Notes: generated by a model not told the origin, from the sequence alone. Counted from the stretch's first letter, positions 18,323 through 28,046 are shown. The stretch: 64,000 nt of DNA from JAJUFS01 sp036381175 (GCA_036381175.1 DASVDI010000005.1:1-64000), one strand, 5' to 3'. A program made the numbers and translations.

Positions 18323-18895
18323 ATGCCGTCATTCAAGAAGCTCGCCTGGCTGCCCGCCGGCGTCATTGCCGTCGCACTCCTCGCGGCCTGCTCCGACCAG
18401 GAACAGGCTGAACAGGAAGCAAACGCCATGGCCGAGCGCACCGAGGAATCCATCGAACAGGATCCCGCCATGCAAACGCAGCAGCAGGACATTCCCGCGC
18501 CGGAGAATGTCGCAGCACCACCAGGAGAAGCCGAAACAACCTCAACCGGTATTGCCTATGTCGTGCTCGAAGATGCGGAGGGCGACGTGCATCCCGCCGC
18601 AACAGACACGGTCATCGTGCATTACACCGGCTGGACGACGGACGGACGCATGTTCGACAGCTCCGTGAAACGCGGCGAGCCCGCGGCCTTCCCGCTGGAT
18701 AAACTCATTCCGGGCTGGCAGCAGGCAATCCCGCTGATGACAGTCGGCGACAAATACCGCTTCTGGATTCCTGGCGAGCTGGCCTACGACAATTCCACGC
18801 GGCCAGACGCGCCGAAGGGCATGCTGGTATTCGACATCGAGTTGCTCGGCATCAAGCAGCCGAATGCGACCGACAGCGCCACCACAGGCAATTGA
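18323..18895 (+). CDS. Lipoprotein FKBP-type peptidyl-prolyl isomerase
   Basis: A 190-residue protein with a lipoprotein signal (VALLAACSD; Cys near residue 24), then a Glu/Gln-rich linker, then an FKBP domain. The domain shows VIVHYTGWTTDGRMFDSS, LIPGWQQAIPLMTVGDKYRFWIP and a C-terminal FDIELLGI. It would fold proteins in the periplasm while anchored by lipid. The start follows AAGGAGA. It is transcribed in the direction of the two-component pair but separated from it by about 100 bp. Confidence 0.93.
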   Translation: MPSFKKLAWLPAGVIAVALLAACSDQEQAEQEANAMAERTEESIEQDPAMQTQQQDIPAPENVAAPPGEAETTSTGIAYVVLEDAEGDVHPAATDTVIVHYTGWTTDGRMFDSSVKRGEPAAFPLDKLIPGWQQAIPLMTVGDKYRFWIPGELAYDNSTRPDAPKGMLVFDIELLGIKQPNATDSATTGN

Positions 18896-19001
18896 TCAGA
18901 CGGCGCCAATTTCGGAAAAATCGTGAATACCGCCGCAGGGACGCGGCGCATGCGACACGCGCGCGCTAGAATGCGCCGATGCACAACACCTGTCATCTCC
19001 C

Positions 19002-20438
19002 GTGAAACGTCCCGGCTTCAATCTTTCGCTGAAGCTCTTCCTGGTCGTGTTCCTCACCAGCCTGCTGGCCATCGTCGTCATGAGCACCGCCATGCGGCTC
19101 GGTTTCCAGCAGGGCTTCCTGAATTTTCTCAGCGAGCTTGAACTGCGCCGTCTCGGCAAGCTGGAAAGCGTCCTGGTGCAGGCCTACCAGGCCGAAGGCA
19201 GCTGGGCATTCCTGCAGCGCGATTCGCGCAACTGGCAGATTTTCCTGGCGCGCTACATGCAGGCGGAACAAATCAACGCCCGCGTGAATCCCTACAGCGA
19301 GCCGCCGCCGTCGCCGAGCCTGCTCGCACGCCTTGCGGTGCTCGATGCCGAACGCCGGATCGTTGCAGGTGAAGCGGCCGCGCAACCGGAAGCCGTGCTG
19401 CGTCCGCTGCGCGTTGGTGGCAGCGTTGTCGGCTATCTCGCGGTCGCGCCCGTGCAAAGCGTGACTGAAGCCGCGGAAGTCACCTTCCTGCAACAGCAGT
19501 TGCGCGTGATTCTCATCAGCGCGGGCGTGACCGCGGCACTCGCCGCACTCGCGGCGATCTGGCTGACGCGATTGTTCGTGCGGCCCATCCGGATCGCAAC
19601 GCGTTCCGTGCAGCAACTTGCCGGCGGCCGCTACGATTTGCTGCTGCCGGAAAACCCGCGCGACGATATCGGCCGCCTTTACGGCGACATCAATCACCTC
19701 GCGACCACGCTTGCCAACAACGAACGCCTGCGCCGCGAGTACGCCTCCGACATCGCGCACGAACTGCGCACGCCGCTGGCAATTCTCCGCGGCGAACTGG
19801 AGGCTATCGAAGACGGCGTGCGCCCGATGAACGCCGCCACCATGGAATCGTTGCGCGGCGAACTCGCGCAACTCAGCACGCTGGTCGATGACCTGCACCA
19901 GCTGCAGCTTGCCGACACCGGCGCGCTCAACTACCGCAAGGAACCGGTCGATATCGGCGAGCTTCTCGAAGAGGAACAGGCGCGCTTTTCCGAACGCTAT
20001 GCTGCGGCCAACATCGGGGTGCAGATATTCTCGAACGCATCGCGCGTGGTGCTGGATGCGGACGCCAGCCAGCTCGGCCGTCTGTTCAGCAACCTGTTCC
20101 AGAACACCTTGCGCTACACCGATCCCGGCGGGCGGCTGGAAATTTCACTGCATACCAACGATGTCATTGAAATCGATTTCATCGACACAGCCCCTGGTGT
20201 CGCCGAAGCCGATCTGCCGCGATTGCTGGAACGCATGTTCCGTGCGGAAGGATCGCGCAACCGCGTCAGTGGCGGTCATGGCCTCGGGCTCGCCATCTGC
20301 CAGAAGATCGTCGCCGCGCACCGTGGCAGCATCGAGGCGCGGCATTCGCCGCTGGGCGGCGTGTGGATTCACATGCGATTCCCCAGGGACGAAACCGTTG
20401 AAGGGGCGATCGACACGAACAGCGAGGAAGCTTCATGA
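19002..20438 (+). CDS. BaeS-like membrane sensor histidine kinase
   Basis: A 478-residue kinase with two membrane helices (around residues 10-30 and 165-185) flanking a periplasmic sensor. A HAMP segment follows, with the phosphorylated His in YASDIAHELRTPLAILRGEL near residue 255. The ATPase G boxes are at SGGHGLGLAICQKIV near residue 425. The sequence around the His is like BaeS of the envelope stress system. GTG start. Its end overlaps the response regulator by 4 bases, so the pair is translationally coupled. Confidence 0.92.
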   Translation: MKRPGFNLSLKLFLVVFLTSLLAIVVMSTAMRLGFQQGFLNFLSELELRRLGKLESVLVQAYQAEGSWAFLQRDSRNWQIFLARYMQAEQINARVNPYSEPPPSPSLLARLAVLDAERRIVAGEAAAQPEAVLRPLRVGGSVVGYLAVAPVQSVTEAAEVTFLQQQLRVILISAGVTAALAALAAIWLTRLFVRPIRIATRSVQQLAGGRYDLLLPENPRDDIGRLYGDINHLATTLANNERLRREYASDIAHELRTPLAILRGELEAIEDGVRPMNAATMESLRGELAQLSTLVDDLHQLQLADTGALNYRKEPVDIGELLEEEQARFSERYAAANIGVQIFSNASRVVLDADASQLGRLFSNLFQNTLRYTDPGGRLEISLHTNDVIEIDFIDTAPGVAEADLPRLLERMFRAEGSRNRVSGGHGLGLAICQKIVAAHRGSIEARHSPLGGVWIHMRFPRDETVEGAIDTNSEEAS

Positions 20439-21115
20439 ACGCACCAGCCGACATCCTCATCGTCGAAGACGAACCGAAAATCGCGGAACTGCTCGCCGAT
20501 TATTTGCGCGCCGCAGGACACGCCCCGCGCATCATTGCCGACGGCAACGAGGTCGTTCCCGCCGTGCGTGAAAAAATGCCGGACATCATCCTTCTCGATC
20601 TGATGCTCCCCGGCCGCGACGGCATCGATCTCTGCCGTGAACTGCGCAGCTTCACGCAAGTGCCGATCATCATGGTCACGGCGCGCGTGGAAGAAGTGGA
20701 TCGCCTGCTCGGCCTCGAACTCGGCGCCGACGATTACATCTGCAAGCCATTCAGTCCGCGCGAAGTCGTTGCGCGTGTGAAAGCGTTGCTGCGCCGCTTG
20801 CAGGCCGGCAGCGAACCCGAAACCGGCGGGCTTGTCATCGACAGCGATCGATACGAAGCGAGCCTGAACGGTGAGCGGCTGGATCTGACGGCCGTGGAAT
20901 TCCGCCTGCTGCAGACGCTCGCTGCCACGCCAGGGCGCGTGTATTCACGCGACCAGCTCATGGAAAACATTTATTCGGATCACCGCATCGTCGGCGATCG
21001 CACCGTCGACAGCCACGTGAAAAACCTGCGCCGCAAGCTCGCCGCGATCCGTCCAGGGATCGACATGGTGCAATCCGTCTACGGCGTCGGTTATCGCTTC
21101 GATCCGGGTAATTGA
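20435..21115 (+). CDS. BaeR-like OmpR-family response regulator
   Basis: This 226-residue regulator has a receiver domain with the phospho-acceptor Asp in IILLDLMLPGRDG near residue 53. The switch Lys is in DYICKPFSPREVVARV. A winged-helix DNA-binding domain (LTAVEFRLLQTLAATPGRVYSR) occupies the C-terminal half. It works with the kinase directly upstream. A palindromic terminator follows about 185 bp later. Confidence 0.94.
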   Translation: MNAPADILIVEDEPKIAELLADYLRAAGHAPRIIADGNEVVPAVREKMPDIILLDLMLPGRDGIDLCRELRSFTQVPIIMVTARVEEVDRLLGLELGADDYICKPFSPREVVARVKALLRRLQAGSEPETGGLVIDSDRYEASLNGERLDLTAVEFRLLQTLAATPGRVYSRDQLMENIYSDHRIVGDRTVDSHVKNLRRKLAAIRPGIDMVQSVYGVGYRFDPGN

Positions 21116-21300
21116 TCGCCTGCGACAACCGAAACAAGAACTCTCGCGACTCCACCGCTTCTGCACAATTTCGCCGCGCTTTCTGCACTGCGGCGGTCTA
21201 TGCTTTTGATTGTGGATCCGGTTCTGATCCACAAGGCGACACCGGCGCCGGCGCAAGCACCCCCTCTCCTTGCGCGCGGCGCCGGGGGCAAGAAAGAAGA

Positions 21301-21322
21301 AAGCGGCCGCGGCCGCTTTTTT
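21301..21322 (+). terminator. Probable terminator after the two-component pair
   Basis: An 18-bp palindrome (AAGCGGCCGCGGCCGCTT) runs into six T. It lies in the 427-bp interval between the response regulator and the convergent membrane cluster, whose other contents are the two dispersed hairpin repeats below. Confidence 0.8.
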
Positions 21323-21375
21323 CGTTTCCCGCGTCTGTTTCTGGCGTATGGATCCTGCCTTGACTTGATGATGAA

Positions 21376-21422
21376 AATCCCCCCGCTGTGCTGCGCACAG
21401 CGGCCCCCTTTTTCAAGGGGGG
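21376..21422. repeat. Dispersed hairpin repeat, copy 1
   Basis: Layout: AAATCCCCCC, a variable hairpin (arms CGCTGTGC and GCACAGCG), then CCCCCTTTTTCAAGGGG. A second element at 27383 keeps the flanks but has entirely different, still complementary, arms. No coding capacity. Confidence 0.85.
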
Positions 21423-21482
21423 CTGCCTCCACAAGCGCCACCGCAAGGTCCAACGTTCGATTCTTCAACATAGCTGAACGGA

Positions 21483-21526
21483 GTGCTCCCTCCCTTTGCA
21501 AAAGGGAGGGCCGGGGAGGGATTTTC
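21483..21526. repeat. Dispersed hairpin repeat, inverted relative
   Basis: On the opposite strand this reads AAAATCCCTCCCC, then a long hairpin made of CCCTCCCTTT and AAAGGGAGGG. It resembles the element at 21376 in inverted orientation, about 60 bp away. It lies just downstream of the membrane cluster and could end its transcripts. Confidence 0.7.
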
Positions 21527-21542
21527 TTTCGTCTTCTTTCTT

Positions 21543-21974
21543 TTAATGCAAGGTCGGCGGCGATATCGATTCCGACGTTGTCGTTTGCATTGTTTCCGAC
21601 ATGTCCTTGCTCTGCTTTGCAAGGAATCCCGCCGAGGCAAGTTGCACGACGGAACCCAGTGGTTTCGCCAATATGCCGAACAGCGTCTTGCCTGCGGATT
21701 TTCCCGCCGAAGCCAGCTTGGATTTCTTGCCACCGCGTCGCCCGCTGCGCGCGCCGATGATTTCCGCCGCGATGAATCCCATGCTGCCGGCAAACACGAG
21801 GCTGGTTGGCGACGTCAATCTTCGCCGCACGCTGCCCTGGAACTCGCGCGTGTGCGCAACCACTTGCGCGCGTTCCACCATGAGGCGGTTTTCCATGTCT
21901 TCGATGCGACGGCTCAGCGACGGTGCATCGGTCGCATGCGAAGCGAGTCTTCGATTCTGTTTTTTCCTGTCCAT
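21543..21974 (-). CDS. Small protein of the yqjD-yqjE cluster, unknown function
   Basis: A 143-residue basic protein. An N-terminal coiled-coil-like stretch (LSRRIEDMENRLMVERAQVVAHTREF) is followed by a short hydrophobic segment (SLVFAGSMGFIAAEIIGA) and a Lys/Gly/Ser-rich part. It occupies the third-gene position held by yqjK in E. coli, but the similarity is too weak to name it. Its ATG overlaps the stop of the upstream holin-like gene. Confidence 0.7.
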   Translation of the reverse strand: MDRKKQNRRLASHATDAPSLSRRIEDMENRLMVERAQVVAHTREFQGSVRRRLTSPTSLVFAGSMGFIAAEIIGARSGRRGGKKSKLASAGKSAGKTLFGILAKPLGSVVQLASAGFLAKQSKDMSETMQTTTSESISPPTLH

Positions 21975-22420
21975 CAGTGCAGGCTTTCCGGTTGTTCGTC
22001 GGCACGCGACGGCCGCAGGTTTCGCACGGTGGCGGGAAACGCAAGATCATGGCGCTTGTAACGAATCACGAGATACAGCGCGGCTGCGAGCAGAAGATTG
22101 GCCAGCACGGCAATGAGAATCGCGAATCCCGCGGCGAGCCCGGCGGCCATCAGACCGAACACACCGGCGGTGACAAGACCGAGCCACGCGCTGACAAGCA
22201 GTATCGCCATCATCACGCCGGCGGCGAGCATGATGACGAGGCTCAATCCCGCGCGCTTCGTTTCGAGCGCCGCGAGCACGATGTAATCGTGCGCCACGCC
22301 CTGCAACTCGCGCAGCAACGAACCGGCACCTTCCATCAAGCCTGGACCGGTCGCTGCGTTTTGCGCGGATGGATCGCGCCGATTCATATCGGCACGTTCA
22401 TTTCCCGCCGACGGATGCAT
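21974..22420 (-). CDS. Phage-holin-family membrane protein (YqjE-like)
   Basis: A 148-residue inner-membrane protein. A soluble N-terminal helix (GSLLRELQGVAHDYIVLAALE) is followed by two long hydrophobic helices separated by a Gly/Ala-rich turn, as in the Actinobacterial Holin-X/YqjE family (DUF1469). Its ATG overlaps the yqjD-like stop (TGATG), so expression is coupled. There is no sign of phage lysis genes around it, so a housekeeping membrane role is more likely than lysis. Confidence 0.82.
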   Translation of the reverse strand: MHPSAGNERADMNRRDPSAQNAATGPGLMEGAGSLLRELQGVAHDYIVLAALETKRAGLSLVIMLAAGVMMAILLVSAWLGLVTAGVFGLMAAGLAAGFAILIAVLANLLLAAALYLVIRYKRHDLAFPATVRNLRPSRADEQPESLH

Positions 22421-22740
22421 CAATGCGAATCGCTGTGCAGCAGGCGGCTGAGCAGGAATCCCGCCGCGACGGCGATGCCGATGGAAGCGACCGGATGCGT
22501 CTGCACGTAAGTGCGGGTCTGCGCCATCCAGCGTTCCTTCGTCTCGGCGAACTGCTCGCCCTTCTCGCCGAACGATGACGTTGCGCGGGTGGCGGCATCG
22601 GCGAGCCGGTCAACGGTGTCGTGTACACCGCGCGCCGCGCGATCGACCGTGTCATGCGCTGTTGTCTGCGCGCGTTGTTTTGTCCGCTCGGCATGGCCAT
22701 TGCCGGAAACAGTGTTTGTAGCCTTGTCTGTCGGTTCCAT
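22420..22740 (-). CDS. DUF883 (YqjD/ElaB-like) membrane-anchored protein
   Basis: A 106-residue protein: a polar helical N-terminal part rich in Asp-Thr-Val repeats (HDTVDRAARGVHDTVDRLAD) and a single C-terminal membrane helix (VASIGIAVAAGFLLSRLLHS). This is the layout of YqjD and ElaB, which tether stationary-phase ribosomes to the inner membrane in E. coli. It is the first gene of a three-gene operon. Confidence 0.88.
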   Translation of the reverse strand: MEPTDKATNTVSGNGHAERTKQRAQTTAHDTVDRAARGVHDTVDRLADAATRATSSFGEKGEQFAETKERWMAQTRTYVQTHPVASIGIAVAAGFLLSRLLHSDSH

Positions 22741-23081
22741 AGCGATCTCCTGGTTGAAAGTGAATTCGTGGTGCCGGTCCGTGTCGCTGCAAAATGCATC
22801 GAAAGCTGCTCCGGTTTGCGATAAGTGCTGGCGAACCTCTTTTCAAGGAGCCGCTTTCGGCATCGCATTTCAACTTTTCGGCAATGACCGTAGCACGCGC
22901 TCGAACGTTCTTTGCACAAGGGGAAACGCTTACGGGTTTTGTGATTTTTCCAATGTTCCTTTCAGCGGGCGTCGCGTTTCTTGAGGGGACAAAACGGAAA
23001 ACTGCGGTATTTACCCGAGTTTCCGCATGCGGCGAGTTGCTGCAAAGTCATCGGACATATCCTGTTGCGGTGGAGAGTGGC
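22741..23081. other. 341-bp divergent intergenic region
   Basis: It separates the yqjD-like operon from the secreted protein at 23082 and should hold both promoters. I see no gene, repeat or terminator here. Open frames crossing it have no recognisable protein features. Confidence 0.6.
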
Positions 23082-23648
23082 ATGTCGCGTTTTTCCTGGA
23101 AATTCCTGTGTGCGTTGACAATCAGCACGGTGTTTGCCGCGCCGGTTTCCGCCGCGGCCTGCAGCAATCCGATGTTTGAAGCTTTCCGGCAGCTCGCCGG
23201 AAACTGGCAGGTTTTCCGCGACGGTGAACTCGCCGGAAAGCTGGCGATGCGATCCGTTGCCGGCGGTTGCGCGATGCTGGAGGAGTGGCAGACCATAGAG
23301 GGCGTCAAAGCGGTTGCATTGCATTGGCCGGAGACGGTCACCGAAGGCAGCATGACCGTGGATGGTGAAACCCTGGAGATGCCCGCCAGTGATGTAACGC
23401 CGGAAACGGTATTGCAGCAGGTTTATGTCGACAGCAACGGCTGGTCCATCCGCGCCGACGGAAGCATCAGCGAAGGCGTGCTGGTTTATGAAGGCAATAT
23501 CATGGAAGACGGACAGGAACTGGTATTGCGCGCCACGTTGCGCGGACTCGGCAGCGACGAGATCGTGCATGTCGGTGAAGTGTCCACGGATGCCGGCGAA
23601 ACGTGGCAGGACAGTTTCACCTTGATTTACAAGCGCGCCGCCGACTGA
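23082..23648 (+). CDS. Secreted protein of unknown function, DUF1579-like
   Basis: A 188-residue precursor with a signal peptide ending at AAPVSAAACS. The mature part begins with FRQLAGNWQVFRDGELAG and ends with a beta-rich region (EIVHVGEVSTDAGETWQDSFTLIYKR). This is reminiscent of DUF1579/lipocalin-like beta-barrel proteins that start with a G-x-W motif. ATG 23082 follows GGAGAG. No close partner gene. Confidence 0.75.
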   Translation: MSRFSWKFLCALTISTVFAAPVSAAACSNPMFEAFRQLAGNWQVFRDGELAGKLAMRSVAGGCAMLEEWQTIEGVKAVALHWPETVTEGSMTVDGETLEMPASDVTPETVLQQVYVDSNGWSIRADGSISEGVLVYEGNIMEDGQELVLRATLRGLGSDEIVHVGEVSTDAGETWQDSFTLIYKRAAD

Positions 23649-23721
23649 CGCTCGCAATATGCGAAACAGCAATGCCTGCAATCGAAACCGCGGGCGTTGA
23701 TGCCAACGTCATTTTCGGCCT

Positions 23722-24888
23722 TCACACATAACTCAGCCACCGCAGATTCCGGTGGCGGCGCTTGAAGTCCGCGTACCAGCGACACGCGGGGTACAGCGCG
23801 ACGACCAGCAGAGCCCACACCACGTAGATCGTCAGCAGTGAGAATTCGTAATCGGGCGGAAACGCCGCAGGCCCCTTGAACCACCAGAAGGATTCGCCAT
23901 GGCGCGCGAAACTCCACGCGCTTGCGCTCGCGAAGATCAGGATGAAATGCAGCAGGTAGTAGAAGAACGGCACGCGCCCGAACACACCGAGCCACTGCGC
24001 GAGCCTGCCGTTCAATGATTCGAGCGCCGGCAACAACAGCAAGGCGGGACCAAGCGTCATCAACACGAACAACAACGACGGCGGGTATTTTTCAACGTTG
24101 ATGAAGTTCATCAACGTGTTGGCGAACGTCGCGCCCGCTGTGAATTCGACAGGATTGCCGTGCAGGTTTGTCAGTCTGAGCACGACAAACAACGCGATAG
24201 CGGTTCCGCCGCAGACTCGCGCGACTTTCCTCCAGTCGCTGCCATCCGTCAGGAATTTTCCACCGGCGTAACCCAGCAGCATCACGCCGATCCACGGCAA
24301 CACGGGATAGGCCATGTAGAACTTCCAGCCTCCCGCGAGCGGCGCAGCACCACCCTCGTGCAGGAATTGCCACAACGGCGCGGCTACACCGAGACGCGTG
24401 GCGTCGATACCGTCAAGAAGGTTGTGACCGAAGACAATAAGCAATCCGAGGGAAAGAATGACGCGGTAACCGAGCGGCAGCAGGATGCCGAGCGCAACCA
24501 TGCTCCAGCCAATTGCCCAGATGACTTGCGCGAACAGCATGTCATCCAGCCAGAAGGGAATCAGCGGGTTGAACAGCAGGAATTCCGCGACAACGAGCCA
24601 TGTGCCGCGGCTCAACAGGAAACGCCGTAGTTCCGCATCGCCCGCGCCATTGCCAGCACCGTTGCAATCGCGATAAAGCCACGCGCTGGTGCCGGCAAGA
24701 AACACGAACACCGGCGCGCAGAAATGCGTAATCCAGCGGGTGAAAAACAGCCCAAGCCCCGGATCGGCCAGGTCTTCCGGCTCCAGCGGCGTGGGCGCGA
24801 AATAATGCCGTACGTGGTCCAGCGCCATCAGGACCATTGCCAGGCCGCGCAGAATGTCCACCGCGGCGATACGTTGTCTTGCTGGCAT
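23722..24888 (-). CDS. DUF1624 multi-helix membrane protein, acyltransferase-like
   Basis: A 388-residue inner-membrane protein with about ten helices. The opening RIAAVDILRGLAMVLMALDHVRHYF contains the D-RG...D-H pattern of DUF1624/heparan-glucosaminide acetyltransferase relatives. FFTRWITHFCAPVFVFLAGTSAW follows. The reaction is unknown; transfer of acetyl groups across the membrane to a cell-surface sugar is a reasonable guess. Monocistronic. Confidence 0.85.
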   Translation of the reverse strand: MPARQRIAAVDILRGLAMVLMALDHVRHYFAPTPLEPEDLADPGLGLFFTRWITHFCAPVFVFLAGTSAWLYRDCNGAGNGAGDAELRRFLLSRGTWLVVAEFLLFNPLIPFWLDDMLFAQVIWAIGWSMVALGILLPLGYRVILSLGLLIVFGHNLLDGIDATRLGVAAPLWQFLHEGGAAPLAGGWKFYMAYPVLPWIGVMLLGYAGGKFLTDGSDWRKVARVCGGTAIALFVVLRLTNLHGNPVEFTAGATFANTLMNFINVEKYPPSLLFVLMTLGPALLLLPALESLNGRLAQWLGVFGRVPFFYYLLHFILIFASASAWSFARHGESFWWFKGPAAFPPDYEFSLLTIYVVWALLVVALYPACRWYADFKRRHRNLRWLSYV

Positions 24889-25138
24889 GTGAAATCCTTG
24901 TCTGCTTGATGTCCGGGAACGCGATCAATGTGCGCATGGCGTCGCGAAACCGGCTCAGCCGGGTGGCGCGCCGCGGCCGCCTGCCCTGGCGCGGCCCGCC
25001 GCTTTCGAAATTGAACGTGAAATTGCGCGAACTTTCGCGAGGTCGCCCGGTCCGATGCAATGCGTTAGGCTCGAGGCGCATTCCCAAATCTTTCATGCGC
25101 TCACAGCACTCAGGTTTCTCATCCAGCAGGACATCGAC

Positions 25139-27337
25139 ATGAACACATTTTCCCGACGGACAGTCATCGCCGTTCTCGCCGCCATTGGGTCCGCTACGTT
25201 TTTCGCGACCGCGCTCGCCGATGAAGGCATGTGGATGCCGCAGCAGCTTCCGGCCCTTGAAGACCGGCTCGAAGATCTCGGCCTTGAACTCGATCCGGAA
25301 ACGCTCACGGATCTCACCGCGCATCCCATGGGTGCGGTCATCAGCCTCGGCGGTTGCACAGCGTCTTTCGTTTCACCGAAGGGTCTTGTCGTGACCAATC
25401 ACCATTGCGCCTACGGCTCGATCCAGTACAACTCCACCGAAGAAAACAACCTGCTCGAGAACGGTTTTCTCGCGGAAGATTTCAGCGCGGAATTGCCGGC
25501 AGCGCCTGGCAGCCGCATTTATGTGACGGAATCGCTCGAGGACGTGACGGCAAGCATCAACGCCGCGATTCCGGAAAATGCGACTGGCGCCGAACGCTAT
25601 GACGCCATCGAGGCGGCGGAGAAAGCGCTGATCGCGGAATGCGAAAGCACGCCCGGCTATCACTGCAATGTCTACGCCTACCACGGCGGTCTTTATTACT
25701 ACCTCATCAAGCAGCTCGAAATTCGCGACGTACGCCTGGTGTACGCACCGTCACATCACATCGGAAAATTCGGCGGTGACATCGACAACTGGATGTGGCC
25801 GCGGCACACCGGCGATTTCAGTTTCTATCGCGCGTATGTCGGCCCGGATGGAAAACCTGCCGCTTACAGCGAAGACAACGTTCCCTTTGAACCAAAGCAC
25901 TGGCTCACCGTTTCAACGCAAGGACTTGATCGCGGCGATTACGTGATGGTCGTCGGTTATCCCGGCAACACCGATCGCTACCGGCTGGCGGCGGAAGTGA
26001 AGAATGCATTCGAATGGGTGTATCCCACGCGCAGGAAAACCTACCTGGAATGGCTCGGCGTGATCGAGAAAGCGACGGCGGACAACGAAGCCGCCGCGAT
26101 CAAGTACGCAAGTCTCGTCGCGGGCCTGAACAACGTCATCAAGAATTACCAGGGCAAGATGGAAGGTTACGCGGAAGTCGGCACGCTCGCGCGCAAGCAG
26201 GCACGCGATGTCGCGCTCGCCGAATGGATCCACGCCGACGCCGAACGCGAACAACAATACGGCGATGCCCTGCAGGAACTTGAAGCGCTGGTGGCGCGCG
26301 ATATTGCGAACCAGGAACGCGATCTGCGTTACGGCCTCGCAACAAATTCATCGCTGCTGGAAGCGGCGGGAACCCTGTATCGCCTGAGCATCGAAAAACA
26401 GAAACCGGATGCCGAACGCGAGCCCGGTTACCAGCAACGTGACTTGCCGCAGCTTCGCGCGGATCTCGAACAGATCGAGCGCCGCTTTGCGCCGGCCGTC
26501 GATAAAGCCGTGTGGAAGAATTTCATCCTCGACTACGCGAAGCTGCCGGCTGCGCAGCGCGTCGAAAGTTTCGACAAGTACTTCGGTATCGGTACACCCG
26601 AATTCGATGAAGCCGCGCTCACCGAACAGCTTGATCGCATGTAAGCCGAGACCGGTCTTGATGAATCCGACGCGCGGCTTGCGTGGCTTGAAAAAGGACC
26701 AGAGGCGTTCCGCCAAAGCGATGATCCGTTCATCGAACTCGCCGTCGCCATTTTTGATGCGAACCGCGACCTCGAAGATGCGCGCGAGGCATTGGCGGGC
26801 GAGTTCGCCGCGGCGCGCCCGCGTTACATGGATGCCTTGATCGCGTGGAAGGACAGCCAGGGCGAGCCCGTCTATCCGGACGCGAACAGCACGCTGCGCG
26901 TGACGTTCGGCACCGTGCAAGGTTACGAGCCGCGCGACGCCGTACGCTACCTGCCGTTCACGACGCTTGCGGGAATCGTCGAGAAACATCGCGGCGAATG
27001 GCCTTTCGATGTGCCGTTGAAATTGCTCGACGCCATCGGCGACGGCAACTACGGACCGTATTTTGACAGCGACGTGAACAGCGTACCGGTGAACTTCCTC
27101 GCGAACCTCGACATCACCGGCGGCAATTCCGGATCGCCGACGTTGAACGAGGACGGTGAACTGGTCGGACTGATCTTCGACATGACCTACGAAGGCATCA
27201 TTTCCGATTGGGATTACGCACCGGAACAGGTGCGGTCGATCCACGTCAGCGCGTTGTACATGCTGTGGATCATGGATGCGGTGGATGATGCGGACCGCTT
27301 GCTGATCGAGATGGGAATCGAGCCGGAACTGGAGTGA
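25139..27337 (+). pseudogene. S46-family dipeptidyl-peptidase interrupted by one in-frame TAA
   Basis: The S46 family (DPP7/DPP11) cleaves dipeptides from peptide N termini in the periplasm. The frame starts with a signal peptide (ATFFATALADEGMWMP) and carries the His of VTNHHCAYGS near residue 88. A TAA at 26642 (codon 502) stops it. The same frame then continues without a shift to 27337, through the catalytic-serine motif TGGNSGSPTLNEDGELVG near residue 664. Total length, 732 codons, matches the family. The first part therefore lacks the nucleophile. Options are a recent nonsense mutation, a sequence error or readthrough. Downstream TTG 26792 could start a C-terminal fragment. Confidence 0.88.
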
Positions 27338-27361
27338 GCGCGTAGGCCGAACGAAGCCATG

Positions 27362-27430
27362 CAGGAGCGGTCTCCGACCGCGAAATCCCCCCGGCTCGCT
27401 GAGCGAGCCGGCCCCCTTTTTCAAAGGGGC
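27362..27430. repeat. REP-like hairpin followed by dispersed hairpin repeat, copy 2
   Basis: Positions 27362-27383 contain AGGAGCGGTCTCCGACCGCGA, a REP-like hairpin (GCGGTC/GACCGC). Directly after comes AAATCCCCCC, a hairpin CCGGCTCGC/GCGAGCCGG, and CCCCCTTTTTCAAAGGGG, the same frame as the repeat at 21376 with other arms. It fills the gap between the S46 gene and the convergent GNAT gene and may terminate both. Confidence 0.85.
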
Positions 27431-27470
27431 TAACATCCTTCGCGCATTCAATGCGCTCCTGCGTCACGTT

Positions 27471-27980
27471 TTATTCCGTGAAGGAAAGTTTCCATGTCTG
27501 TCCGACCAAGGTCGGCCCGAACGTGTCGAAACTTTCCTCTGACTCCAACCGGAAACCCGCTGCCTCATAAAGCCGTCGTGCGGCATCGAGGTTGCTCGTC
27601 GTCCACAACGTCAACCCCGAATAGCCAACGGCGCGCGCAGCGTCAACGCAGGTGCGCACGAGCAATTCTCCGATGCCGAGACCGCGCGCGGACGGTTCAA
27701 CATACAGCAGCCGCAATTTCGCGAAGCCCCCCTCGCCGCGCGCAAGGAAAACGGAACCCGCAATCGCGCCATCGCGTTCCGCGACCCAGCAACGCTCGCG
27801 CACCGGATCACTCTCGCGCAGAAACTTCCCGGCAACCTCGGCAACCAGCCCCTCGAAACATTCATTCCAGCCGTACTCTTTCGCATACAGCACGCCATGC
27901 CGATGAACGATCCAGCCGATGTCGCCGGCGCGAGGCGCGCGCAGCGTGCAGGGACCGGTTTCCACGGGAATGTTCGTCAT
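27471..27980 (-). CDS. GNAT-family N-acetyltransferase
   Basis: A 169-residue acetyltransferase with the acetyl-CoA motif LLYVEPSARGLGIGELLVRTCVDAAR and a C-terminal AARRLYEAAGFRLESEE. It resembles the catalytic half of MarR-GNAT fusions (WIVHRHGVLYAKEYGWN near the N terminus), here without the MarR part. Substrate unknown. It stands alone between convergent and codirectional neighbours. Confidence 0.9.
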   Translation of the reverse strand: MTNIPVETGPCTLRAPRAGDIGWIVHRHGVLYAKEYGWNECFEGLVAEVAGKFLRESDPVRERCWVAERDGAIAGSVFLARGEGGFAKLRLLYVEPSARGLGIGELLVRTCVDAARAVGYSGLTLWTTSNLDAARRLYEAAGFRLESEESFDTFGPTLVGQTWKLSFTE

Positions 27981-28046
27981 TGCGCTTCCTTTTCTTGCAT
28001 CCGTCAGCGCAATGTTAACGCGACGTGCTCGCGAGACGGCAAGAAG

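Noticed and set aside
21974..22420. Holin-like gene as evidence of a prophage
   Set aside because: Its neighbours are the DUF883 protein and a small third gene in the E. coli yqjD-yqjE order; no phage genes adjoin.
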